Position numbers and translations under genes: made by a program
Notes under the pieces: model-generated
Seen by the model: only the letters and a program-made list of their open reading frames with translations
Told to the model about the DNA's origin: nothing
Databases searched by the model: none
Assembly (NCBI GenBank): GCA_910586555.1
Contig: CAJUJY010000014.1
Span: 1 to 64,000, forward strand
Length of the DNA: 64,000 nt
Reading direction: 5' to 3'
DNA from: an uncultured Lachnospiraceae bacterium
GTDB taxonomy: Bacteria > Bacillota > Clostridia > Lachnospirales > Lachnospiraceae
In this document: in pieces, positions 8,912-16,313 of the stretch
Numbering within the stretch: the first letter of the stretch is position 1
Layout of the letters: every line of letters begins with the position of its first letter

Positions 8912-10243
8912 TTACATATAGTGGTATTTTTTCCTGTTGGCATAAAGAAATAATTGTGATATTACAAATGCAAATATTTCTGCTGCCACGTTAGCAAACC
9001 ATATACCATTAAGCCCAAGCATTAGTGGCAGTATAAGTACTGAGGCTGTCTGGAATATAAGTGTACGCAGGAATGAAATTGCTGCTGAGATCCCTCCGTT
9101 ATTAAGTGCTGTAAAAAATGAAGATGTAAAAATATTTATTCCTGCCAGTATAAATGAAAATGAAAATATCCTGAAAGCATGTTTTGTCATATCAAATAGT
9201 TCTTTGTCATATCCTGTAAAAATTTTTGCAAGCGGGTGTGCAAGCAATTGTGCAAGAACCATCATAATAACCCCTGCTGCAAGCATAAGAAACCAGCTTT
9301 TTTTCAAAAGGCTTTTTAATTCTTTATGGTTTTTAGCCCCATAATTATATCCTGCGATTGGTGATGTGCCTATTGTATAGCCGATAAATATTGCTATAAA
9401 AATAAATTGTATATACATAAGTACACCATATGCTGCAACGCCGTTTTCCCCTGCAAATTTAAGAAGCTGGAAGTTATAAAGCATACTTACAAATGATGAA
9501 GATATATTAGACATAAGTTCTGAAGAACCATTTGCACATGCTTTTAATAATACTTTTATTTCAAATTTTGTCCTTACAAGCTGTAAAAGGCTATTGTTAG
9601 GGCGTATAAAATAAATTAATGGCAGCAGGCCTCCCATACATTCGCTTATTCCTGTAGCAAGTGCTGCACCTGCCACACCCCATCTTAAAAAACCTACAAA
9701 TACGGCATCAAGTACCATATTTGTAATACCTGCTGTTACTGTTGCTGCAAGCCCAAGCCCTGGCTTTTCGGCTGTTGTAAGAAAAGTCTGGAATACATTC
9801 TGTAACATAAAAGCAGCATTAAATGCTAAAGCTATTCTTCCATAAACAATGCAGTCATTAAGCATTGCATCAGTTGCCCCAAGAAATATTGCTATTTGTT
9901 TTATAAAAATAATCCCTATAATAGAAAAAATAATTCCAAGAAGCACTGTAAGTTTTACCATCATTGTAAAATAACGGTTTGCATTAACCCTGTCCCCTTC
10001 ACCTGCTGTCTTAGCAACAAGGGAGCTTCCGCCTGTACCCACCATAAACCCAAAACCACCCATTACCATAATAAATGGCATAACCAGGTTTACAGCTGCA
10101 AAAGGCACCTTACCTACAAAGTTTGATACAAACAGCCCGTCCACTACACCATAAATAGAAGTAAAAACCATCATTATAATTGGCGGGAAACAAAAACGCA
10201 GCAGTTTTTTTAATGTAAACCTGTCAGATAACTGTATACCCAT
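8912..10243 (-). CDS. MATE family efflux transporter
   Basis: A cation-coupled multidrug/toxin exporter of the MATE family, about 12 hydrophobic segments over 443 residues. The N-terminal FPPIIMMVFTSIYGVVDGLFVSN and PFIMVMGGFGFMVGTGGSS segments are typical of the DinF/NorM-like branch common in Clostridia. It sits directly downstream of a MarR-type regulator: the regulator's TAA stop overlaps this ATG by one base, so the two are co-transcribed and translationally coupled. Repression by that MarR protein is likely. The substrate cannot be read from sequence. Confidence 0.9.
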   Translation of the reverse strand: MGIQLSDRFTLKKLLRFCFPPIIMMVFTSIYGVVDGLFVSNFVGKVPFAAVNLVMPFIMVMGGFGFMVGTGGSSLVAKTAGEGDRVNANRYFTMMVKLTVLLGIIFSIIGIIFIKQIAIFLGATDAMLNDCIVYGRIALAFNAAFMLQNVFQTFLTTAEKPGLGLAATVTAGITNMVLDAVFVGFLRWGVAGAALATGISECMGGLLPLIYFIRPNNSLLQLVRTKFEIKVLLKACANGSSELMSNISSSFVSMLYNFQLLKFAGENGVAAYGVLMYIQFIFIAIFIGYTIGTSPIAGYNYGAKNHKELKSLLKKSWFLMLAAGVIMMVLAQLLAHPLAKIFTGYDKELFDMTKHAFRIFSFSFILAGINIFTSSFFTALNNGGISAAISFLRTLIFQTASVLILPLMLGLNGIWFANVAAEIFAFVISQLFLYANRKKYHYM

Positions 10244-10722
10244 TATAACACCTCTTCCATATTTTCTTTTAAAAGCTTTGTAAACTTGCGTAACAGTGCA
10301 AAAAATGCCTGTTGTTCTTCTAAATCCATTCCAGATAAAGCTTTCTGTTCACATGCAATAACTTTATCAATTGTTTCTTCTGCAAATTTTCTTCCTTTTT
10401 CAGTAAAATGTATTTGTTTACTGTTACTTCCAGCTATTGTTACAAGTTTTATATAGCCTTCACTGGAAAGTTTTTTAAGTGCAGAATTAACAGTCTGTTT
10501 AGGCTGGTATAAAACATTACATATATCACTTTGTGTAATTTTTTCATCTTCTTCACGTAACATATAAAATATCCAGAAAGCACAATTTGGAATACCAATA
10601 TTTTTTGCAGCTTTATGGTATATTTCTTCATTTTCTTTAATAATGCTGTTATACTCTGATAAAAGTTTGTTTATACTTCTGTTAGTGCTATTATCTTTTG
10701 AATCTGGCTTTTTTCCTTGCAT
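10243..10722 (-). CDS. MarR family transcriptional regulator
   Basis: A 159-residue winged-helix regulator. The recognition region reads TQSDICNVLYQPKQTVNSALKKLSSEGYIKL (about residues 64-94), typical of MarR. It is the first gene of a two-gene unit with a MATE exporter, so a drug-responsive repressor role is likely. AAGGAGGT precedes the start. A TCCGA-AA-TCGGA inverted repeat at 10757-10768 lies between the likely promoter and the start and is the best candidate operator. Confidence 0.88.
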   Translation of the reverse strand: MQGKKPDSKDNSTNRSINKLLSEYNSIIKENEEIYHKAAKNIGIPNCAFWIFYMLREEDEKITQSDICNVLYQPKQTVNSALKKLSSEGYIKLVTIAGSNSKQIHFTEKGRKFAEETIDKVIACEQKALSGMDLEEQQAFFALLRKFTKLLKENMEEVL

Positions 10723-10756
10723 TTTTTAGTACCTCCTTAATATAATCTGGATATTA

Positions 10757-10768
10757 TCCGAAATCGGA
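10757..10768 (-). promoter_or_regulatory. Candidate MarR operator
   Basis: TCCGA and TCGGA form a 5-bp inverted repeat with a 2-bp centre, about 35 bp upstream of the marR start. On the minus strand it abuts GGATAATAT, a plausible -10 region, so binding would block transcription of marR-MATE. Confidence 0.45.
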
Positions 10769-10847
10769 CTTATATGGCAGTATATTATATTTTATAATTT
10801 TTGTCAATTAATTATTGTAAATATGCACGCCCGTTTCATAAATTTTT

Positions 10848-10920
10848 AATTGTATATAAACAAGAGATAACTATAAATTATCTATTATCTGTATTGTAAA
10901 TTTATAAAACAGCCATGTGT
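10848..10920. repeat. Site resembling the joined ends of the large non-coding element
   Basis: The left half (10848-10870) matches the sequence just before the 5' end of the element at 58503. I count about 33 of 37 identical bases when the shared GAGATAA is included. The right half, from AGATAACTATAAATTATCT (10865-10883), matches the sequence from 59231 onward, including CTATTA..TGTATT.TAA and TAAAACAG. The two halves meet at the 19-bp palindromic motif, as if the roughly 730-nt interior were absent. It lies in the intergenic region between marR and the lacI-type gene. Confidence 0.55.
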
Positions 10921-10967
10921 AAATCTGGTGCATGGTGCAAATTTTATGAAAAAAAATATATTCCCTC

Positions 10968-10996
10968 TTGACTTATTACTTTAAAATTGGTAAATT
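10968..10996 (+). promoter_or_regulatory. Promoter of the LacI-type regulator
   Basis: TTGACT (10968-10973), a 17-bp spacer and TAAATT (10991-10996) give a good vegetative promoter. The predicted transcription start is near 11003, about 54 nt before the TTG start codon. Confidence 0.65.
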
Positions 10997-11012
10997 ATTT
11001 ACAGAGCAACCG

Positions 11013-11022
11013 ATTGCGCAAT
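11013..11022. promoter_or_regulatory. Candidate LacI-family operator
   Basis: ATTGCGCAAT is a perfect 10-bp palindrome with the central CG step that LacI/GalR proteins usually prefer. It lies about 10-20 bp downstream of the predicted start of transcription. Autoregulation by the LacI-type gene that follows is the simplest reading. Confidence 0.45.
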
Positions 11023-11056
11023 AAGGCTGCTTTTGGCGGCAGTGGGAGGGTATAAA

Positions 11057-12052
11057 TTGAATAAAAATATTACAATAGCAGATGTGGCACAGAATCTTGG
11101 GATATCAAAGACAACTGTTTCCAGGGCCATGTCAGGAAAAGGACGTATAAGTGAAGCTACAAGGCAGAGAGTAAAAGCTTATATGGAAGAGAATAATTAT
11201 AAACCAAATATTATAGCACAGGGGCTTGCAAAGTCAAAGACATATAATATAGGTGTTGTTATGCCTTCTGATTATGGGATTGAAGATATGTCATATTTCC
11301 AGGACTGTCTTGTAGGTCTTCAGGAAATGGCGTCATTATATGAATATGATATAATTTTAACAGTTTGTAATAATAATGATTTAGGACAGCTTAAGCGGAT
11401 AATATCAAATGGCAAAGTTGATGGCGTCATACTTATGCGTACCCTTATAGAAGATGAAGCAGTAAAGCTCTTATTAAAACAGGAATTTCCATTTGTAGTT
11501 ATTGGGATATCTGGATATAATAACGTTATACAGATAGAACACAACCATTTTGAAGGGTGTAAAGAACTTACTTTAATGCTGCTTATGAAGAATTTCCGGC
11601 GTATAGCAGTAATTGGCGGAAGTGGTGCGCATATGGTTACGTCAAGCCGTATTAAAGGATATAAAGCAGCATATGGTGAATTTGGGATAACTGTACCAAA
11701 GGAACTTATATATCTTGACCAGGATAACCAAATAATGATTGAAAGGGCTGTTGATAATATATTCATTACAGGGGCAGATTGTATAATATGTATGGATGAC
11801 GCAATATGTTCAGTTGTGCTTAATAAACTTAGAAAAGAAGATATAGAAGTTCCAGGTGATATTAAGATAGCATCATTTTTTGACAGCATGCTTCTTAAAA
11901 ACAATGTACCTGCAATTACATCACTTTCATTTGATGTGCGGGAAATTGGAAGGACTGCCTGCAAGACACTTATAGACCTGCTTGGCGGGAGTAATGTTAA
12001 AGAAATTACTTATCTGGGCTATAAAATAGAACTTAAGGAATCCACAAGATAA
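11057..12052 (+). CDS. LacI/GalR family transcriptional regulator (probable galactan/galactoside regulator)
   Basis: A 331-residue repressor with an N-terminal LacI helix-turn-helix (ITIADVAQNLGISKTTVSRAMSG, about residues 4-26) and a periplasmic-binding-protein-like sugar domain. TTG 11057 is chosen because GGGAGGG lies 6 bp upstream. The open frame extends to a TTG at 11033 but that lacks a ribosome site. Its neighbours, an arabinogalactan endo-galactanase and galE, suggest that it senses galacto-oligosaccharides. A CG-centred palindrome between promoter and start supports autoregulation. The ligand is inferred from context only. Confidence 0.88.
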   Translation: MNKNITIADVAQNLGISKTTVSRAMSGKGRISEATRQRVKAYMEENNYKPNIIAQGLAKSKTYNIGVVMPSDYGIEDMSYFQDCLVGLQEMASLYEYDIILTVCNNNDLGQLKRIISNGKVDGVILMRTLIEDEAVKLLLKQEFPFVVIGISGYNNVIQIEHNHFEGCKELTLMLLMKNFRRIAVIGGSGAHMVTSSRIKGYKAAYGEFGITVPKELIYLDQDNQIMIERAVDNIFITGADCIICMDDAICSVVLNKLRKEDIEVPGDIKIASFFDSMLLKNNVPAITSLSFDVREIGRTACKTLIDLLGGSNVKEITYLGYKIELKESTR

Positions 12053-12126
12053 AAAGACAAAAAATAAAAACATAATTTTTTAGATGTTATTTTTTGTACA
12101 GGCAGGAAGTAGCAGAATGGGGGATA

Positions 12127-12161
12127 GTGTGAAAAAACCATACACGAAAGTTTTTTCACAC
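12127..12161 (+). promoter_or_regulatory. Perfect 12-bp inverted repeat upstream of the galactanase
   Basis: GTGTGAAAAAAC (12127-12138) and GTTTTTTCACAC (12150-12161) are exact inverted repeats with an 11-nt loop. It could be a hairpin that limits read-through from the regulator gene, an operator, or the first hairpin of the leader repeat that continues at 12166. The equivalent position upstream of ispA and moxR also carries a hairpin. Confidence 0.5.
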
Positions 12162-12165
12162 GGCA

Positions 12166-12218
12166 GATTTGTGCCTGCGGCCCAAAGTCTGCGGGCATTG
12201 GAAAGGCATGGGGATTTT
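12166..12218 (+). repeat. Start-site hairpin repeat, copy 1 (before GH53)
   Basis: AGATTTGTGCCTGCGG...CTGCGGGCATTGGAAAGGCATGGGGATTTT leads straight into the ATG. GTGCCTGCGG (12171-12180) pairs with CTGCGGGCAT (12189-12198) using some G-T pairs, and GGAAAGG (12200-12206) is the ribosome site. Related copies precede ispA, moxR, a VWA gene and the HIT gene. Compared with the ispA copy, the 3' arm carries GGGCAT in place of GGGTAC, and pairing is kept. Confidence 0.75.
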
Positions 12219-13370
12219 ATGAATAAATTTATAAAAGGAATGGATATTTCTACTCTTGTAGAAATGGAAAAGTGTGGTGCAAGGTACTACGACTGTGGAA
12301 AAGAGGGAGATTTATTTGATATTCTTAAATCATATGGGACTAATGCTGTACGTATAAGATTATGGAATGACCCTTATGATAGTAATGGAATGCCATATGG
12401 TGCAGGCACTAATGATCTTGAAACAATGGTTATACTTGCAAAAAGGGCAAAGGAACATGGAATGGATATACTTCTTGATTTCCATTACAGTGATTTCTGG
12501 GCTGACCCTGGCAAGCAGTTTAAGCCAAAGGCATGGGAAGGCATGGATGCAGACGGGCTTGTACAGGCAATATATGATTACACAGTTAATGTAATGAACG
12601 TCTGTAAAGATAATGGCTGTATTCCTGATATGGTACAGGCAGGCAATGAACTTTCTAACGGGATGTTATGGCCTGATGGGCAGGTTTTCGATGAAAGCAC
12701 TGCACTTTCCCTTGGACGCACGCCAGAGTATGATAACCTTGCGCGTTTTGTAAGCGCAGGAATACGCGGGGTTAAAGCAGTAAACCCGGATACAAAAATA
12801 ATGATACATCTTGATAATGGCGGCAATAATGAGTTATACCGCCGATGGTTTGATAATTATATAAAACGTGGTGAAGATTTTGATGTAATAGGGCTTTCAT
12901 ATTATCCCTTCTGGCATGGTACGCTTAATGATTTAAGTGCAAATATGGCAGATATAGCAAAGCGCTATGGAAAAGAGTTAATTATAGCAGAAGTTTCTAT
13001 GGGCTTTACAATGGAAGATTACAAAGATTATGAGAAGCTGCCAGATGAGGAACGTAAGGGAATGGCTACAAGACAGGAACTTGTTGATAAAATAGAATAT
13101 CCTATGACAAAAGAGGGCCAGTCAGGATTTATGAAAGATATAATGGACAGGATTTGTAAAGTACCAGACGGCCTTGGTGCAGGTTTTTATTACTGGGAGC
13201 CGGCATGGATACCAGTAAATGGTTCCGGGTGGGCAACTAAGGAGTCACTTGAATATATTAAAGACCCTGGCCCGTGCGGTAACGAGTGGGCAAACCAGGC
13301 ATTATTTGATTATAATGGAAATGTACTTCCAGCATTAAAAGTTATAAGGGATTACAAGCCAGTCAGATAA
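12219..13370 (+). CDS. Arabinogalactan endo-beta-1,4-galactanase, glycoside hydrolase family 53
   Basis: This enzyme cleaves beta-1,4-galactan chains such as those of pectin side chains. The GH53 fold signatures are clear: KGMDISTLVEMEKCGARYYD at the start, the acid/base Glu in QAGNELSNGMLWP (about residue 144) and the nucleophile Glu in ELIIAEVSMGF (about 257). No signal peptide precedes MNKFIKGMDIS, so the 383-residue enzyme is probably cytoplasmic and acts on imported galacto-oligosaccharides. The start is fixed by GGAAAGG in the upstream hairpin repeat; the frame is open further upstream but that part is repeat sequence. The LacI regulator before it and galE after it make a small galactan-use cluster. 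No transporter or beta-galactosidase is present. Confidence 0.93.
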   Translation: MNKFIKGMDISTLVEMEKCGARYYDCGKEGDLFDILKSYGTNAVRIRLWNDPYDSNGMPYGAGTNDLETMVILAKRAKEHGMDILLDFHYSDFWADPGKQFKPKAWEGMDADGLVQAIYDYTVNVMNVCKDNGCIPDMVQAGNELSNGMLWPDGQVFDESTALSLGRTPEYDNLARFVSAGIRGVKAVNPDTKIMIHLDNGGNNELYRRWFDNYIKRGEDFDVIGLSYYPFWHGTLNDLSANMADIAKRYGKELIIAEVSMGFTMEDYKDYEKLPDEERKGMATRQELVDKIEYPMTKEGQSGFMKDIMDRICKVPDGLGAGFYYWEPAWIPVNGSGWATKESLEYIKDPGPCGNEWANQALFDYNGNVLPALKVIRDYKPVR

Positions 13371-13505
13371 TATTTTAAAGTAACCTTATTACCAGTTCCA
13401 TGATATTCTGGAAGAAAAAATAAGCATTATAAAACAGAAATTATTTAAAAGGCTGGTTTAACAGGGTTAATATATATAATTAATATAAATGGAGGGTAAA
13501 TTGTT

Positions 13506-14498
13506 ATGAAGATTTTAGTATTAGGCGGGGCAGGCTATATTGGTTCACATACTGTAAGTGGGCTTGTAGATGAAGGAGAGGAAGTTGTTATTGCTGATAA
13601 CCTTGAAACAGGGCATATTGAAGCAGTTAATCCAAAGGCTAAGTTTTATGAAGGGGATATACGCAACAGGGAATTTGTAGACAGTATATTTGAAAATGAA
13701 AGTATAGATGCTGTTATACATTTTGCCGCTAATTCCCTTGTAGGTGAAAGCATGACAAATCCGCTTAAGTATTATGATAATAACCTTTATGGCACAAAAG
13801 TGCTTCTTGAAAGCATGGTAGCACATAACGTTAATAAAATTGTATTTTCTTCAACCGCTGCAACTTATGGTGAACCTGAAAGCATACCTATTGTTGAAAC
13901 AGACAGGACAGAACCAACTAACCCATATGGTGAAACAAAACTTTCTATGGAAAAAATGATGAAGTGGACAGATGTTGCACATGGGCTTAAATATGTAGCA
14001 CTCAGGTACTTTAATGCATGTGGTGCACATGAAAGTGGTGAAATAGGTGAGGCACACAGTCCTGAAACACACCTTATCCCGCTTATTCTCCAGGTTCCAA
14101 ATGGACAAAGGGAGTCAGTAAGCATATTTGGTACAGATTATGATACAAAAGATGGCACATGTGTAAGGGATTATATCCATGTTACAGACCTCGCACAAGC
14201 ACATATACTTGCAGTAAAATATCTTATAGACGGTGGTGAAAGCAATGTATTTAACCTTGGTAATGGTGTAGGATTTACAGTTAAAGAGGTTATAGAAACA
14301 GCAAGGAAAGTTACAGGGCATCCAATACCAGCAACAGAATCACCACGCCGCGGCGGTGACCCTGCAAAGCTTATTGCTTCAAGTGAAAAAGCAAAGAAAG
14401 TCCTTGGCTGGAATCCTGAACATGCAAGCCTGGAAGAAATTATTGAATCTGCCTGGAAGTGGCATAAAAACCACCCACATGGATATGCAGCAAATTAA
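13506..14498 (+). CDS. galE: UDP-glucose 4-epimerase
   Basis: GalE interconverts UDP-galactose and UDP-glucose using tightly bound NAD. The N-terminal Rossmann motif GGAGYIGS (residues 7-14), the catalytic Ser-Thr in FSSTAATYG and the YGETK Tyr/Lys pair (about residues 140-144) are all present, and ALRYFNACGA is typical of bacterial GalE. The length, 330 residues, is normal. GGAGGG precedes ATG 13506. It follows a galactanase by 135 bp, consistent with galactose entering metabolism or envelope sugar synthesis. The stop codon lies inside the palindrome GCAGCAAATTAATTTGCTGC. Confidence 0.96.
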   Translation: MKILVLGGAGYIGSHTVSGLVDEGEEVVIADNLETGHIEAVNPKAKFYEGDIRNREFVDSIFENESIDAVIHFAANSLVGESMTNPLKYYDNNLYGTKVLLESMVAHNVNKIVFSSTAATYGEPESIPIVETDRTEPTNPYGETKLSMEKMMKWTDVAHGLKYVALRYFNACGAHESGEIGEAHSPETHLIPLILQVPNGQRESVSIFGTDYDTKDGTCVRDYIHVTDLAQAHILAVKYLIDGGESNVFNLGNGVGFTVKEVIETARKVTGHPIPATESPRRGGDPAKLIASSEKAKKVLGWNPEHASLEEIIESAWKWHKNHPHGYAAN

Positions 14499-14603
14499 TT
14501 TGCTGCAAATTAATTTGCTGCATACAAATATATAGATATGCAACATATAACTATATATAGCGTTAATATATAACATATAAATTACAACACATTAAAATGG
14601 AAT

Positions 14604-14690
14604 TGCCGCACTAAGAATAAAAATACAAGATATAGTGTTTTATTAAAATAAAGTTTTTTATATACTATATAATATTTTCTTAATGCGGCA
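14604..14690. repeat. Long-arm inverted repeat before aroE
   Basis: TGCCGCACTAAGAA (14604-14617) and TTCTTAATGCGGCA (14677-14690) match as inverted repeats at 13 of 14 positions. They enclose about 60 bp of very AT-rich sequence. There is no clear T-run after the 3' arm, so it is not a standard terminator. It ends 28 bp before aroE and may be a leader structure or a small palindromic element. Confidence 0.5.
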
Positions 14691-14718
14691 GCTTTATAGC
14701 AGAAAGGGTATAAATTAA

Positions 14719-15495
14719 ATGGATTATGGTTTAATTGGTGAGAAATTAGGACACAGCTATTCTAAGGAAATACATGAAATGCTTGCAGGTTACACATACA
14801 ATATATGTCCTTTAAGCAGGGAAGAATTTAAAAGTTTTATGGAAAAGCATGAATTTAAGGCAATAAATGTAACAATTCCATATAAAAGGGATGTGCTCCC
14901 TTTTCTTTATGAAATAGATGAAAATGCCAAGGCAATAGGTGCAGTTAATACGGTTGTTAATAAAGACGGGAAACTTTATGGGCATAATACAGATTTTACA
15001 GGTTTTATGTATATGATAGATAAACATAATATTGACCCTTCTGGAAAAAAGTGTGTTGTACTTGGCGACGGTGGTGCTTCCAAAGCTGTGGTAGCTGTAC
15101 TTAAGAAAAAAGGTGCAAGTGAAATTATTGTTGTAGATATTATAAATACAGAAACAGCAATTACATATGATGAATGTTTTGAAAAACATACAGATGCCAG
15201 GATAATTGTTAATACAAGCCCTGTAGGGATGTACCCTGACTGTGGTGCAAGCCCTGTTGACTTAAAAATGTTTCCAGAGTGTGAGGCAGTAGCAGATGTT
15301 ATATATAACCCACTTGAAACAAAGCTTGTGGCACAGGCAAAGGAACTTGGCATAACAGGAACTAACGGGCTGGAAATGCTTGTAGCACAGGCACTTTATG
15401 CAGCAGAATTTTTCCTTGAAACAAAACTTGATGAATCAAAAATAGATGAGATTTACAAGAAAATATATAATGATAAATTAAAAGAACAGGCATAA
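14719..15495 (+). CDS. aroE: Shikimate dehydrogenase
   Basis: AroE reduces 3-dehydroshikimate to shikimate with NADPH in aromatic amino-acid synthesis. The N-terminal shikimate site appears as GEKLGHSYSKEIHE and NVTIPYKRDV, where the Lys is catalytic. The dinucleotide-binding loop reads LGDGGASKAVVAVLKKKG (about residues 113-130), and NTSPVGMYP and the C-terminal GLEMLVAQA are conserved. The length, 258 residues, is on the short side of normal. AGAAAGG precedes the start. It is apparently monocistronic and followed by a strong terminator; no other aro genes are near. Confidence 0.95.
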   Translation: MDYGLIGEKLGHSYSKEIHEMLAGYTYNICPLSREEFKSFMEKHEFKAINVTIPYKRDVLPFLYEIDENAKAIGAVNTVVNKDGKLYGHNTDFTGFMYMIDKHNIDPSGKKCVVLGDGGASKAVVAVLKKKGASEIIVVDIINTETAITYDECFEKHTDARIIVNTSPVGMYPDCGASPVDLKMFPECEAVADVIYNPLETKLVAQAKELGITGTNGLEMLVAQALYAAEFFLETKLDESKIDEIYKKIYNDKLKEQA

Positions 15496-15587
15496 AAAGA
15501 AATTCTATATGCAATATTTTGCTACCAGCATATTTTATATTATTAGCATATCTTGCTATTAGCTCTTTAACTTAATTATGGTCTTAT

Positions 15588-15642
15588 ATAATCCCCCTGT
15601 TTCTGCTGCTGCCAGGTACAACAAACAGGGGGATTAGTTTTT
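15588..15642 (+). terminator. Strong terminator after aroE
   Basis: TAATCCCCCTGTTT (15588-15601) pairs with AAACAGGGGGATTA (about 15622-15635), with a loop of about 20 nt, then GTTTTT. It ends the aroE transcript about 100 bp after its stop. Confidence 0.8.
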
Positions 15643-15885
15643 CCATCTTTTTCATTTCCTATATCTTCTAACCTTTTAAGTTTAACTTTAGCGGTGGGTT
15701 TGGTTTACCAAGGCTTTAAAAACGGTAATGAGGTTGTTTTGTAAGTGGGCAAGTTGTAGGTGCCTGCTTGTCTGCACCCAGGGATTGCTGGAAATCTTTG
15801 AGTGCTTGCAATGTGGATTGCGGATATCCGCTAAAGCTGCATTTGAAAATTTTTTTATAAAAAAGCATTGCAATATAGCCGGCAC

Positions 15886-15924
15886 TATGTTAATATAAAT
15901 ATGCCTACAATATGTTAATATAAA
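15886..15924 (+). promoter_or_regulatory. Candidate BlaI-type operator, two direct repeats
   Basis: TATGTTAATATAAA occurs exactly at 15886-15899 and again at 15911-15924, 25 bp apart. The second lies inside CTACAATATGTTAATA, which resembles the TACA-n-TGTA operators known for BlaI/MecI. The repeats sit just upstream of the AAAGGAGG ribosome site of the blaI-like gene, as expected for autorepression. Confidence 0.5.
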
Positions 15925-15938
15925 AAAGGAGGTATATT

Positions 15939-16313
15939 ATGTTACAGCAGATTAGCAGTTCAGAGCTTATTCTTATGAAAATTATCTGGCAGAATGGCGG
16001 CAGTGCTTTATATTCATATATTATGGAAGAACTTGGAAAGGAAGGTAATGAATGGAAGAAAAATACTGTGCTTACTTTGCTTTCCAGGCTTTTGTCCAAG
16101 AAGTATTTAAAGACAGATAAAATTGGAAGGCGTAACAAATATATAGCATTAGTAACAGAACAGGAATACCAGATGGAACAGACACATTGTTTTGTAGATA
16201 AAATATATGGTGGCAATGTTAAAAACCTGGTATCAGCTTTATTACAGGAAAACAGTATTTCATCAGATGAATTAAAAGAAATAGAAAGGTTCTGGGCAGG
16301 GTATAATGAATGA
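15939..16313 (+). CDS. BlaI/MecI/CopY family repressor
   Basis: A 124-residue winged-helix repressor. The fold is recognised from ISSSELILMKIIWQNGG at the start, the wing region KKNTVLTLLSRLLSKKYLKTDKIGRRNKY, and a helical C-terminal dimer arm. Family members are inactivated by proteolysis triggered by an M56 membrane peptidase, and that partner follows with an 8-bp overlap. The pair is therefore a BlaI-BlaR1-type signalling module. No beta-lactamase or PBP gene lies next to it, so the regulon is unknown. Confidence 0.9.
   Translation: MLQQISSSELILMKIIWQNGGSALYSYIMEELGKEGNEWKKNTVLTLLSRLLSKKYLKTDKIGRRNKYIALVTEQEYQMEQTHCFVDKIYGGNVKNLVSALLQENSISSDELKEIERFWAGYNE

Larger units (their letters stand above)
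15496..15938. other. Gene-free region before the BlaI-type gene
   Basis: 443 bp containing the aroE terminator, a partial palindromic repeat (15690-15740: AGCGGTGGG, ...GGTAATGAGGTT, TTTTGTAAGTGGGCAAG), a second hairpin GGATTGCGGATATCCGC (15813-15830) of the same type as 8788-8803, and the operator-like direct repeats at 15886-15924. Confidence 0.65.

Noticed and set aside
14487..14520. Terminator at the end of galE
   Set aside because: GCAGCAAATTAATTTGCTGC is palindromic but has no following T-run and overlaps the stop codon; it looks like a short local duplication.
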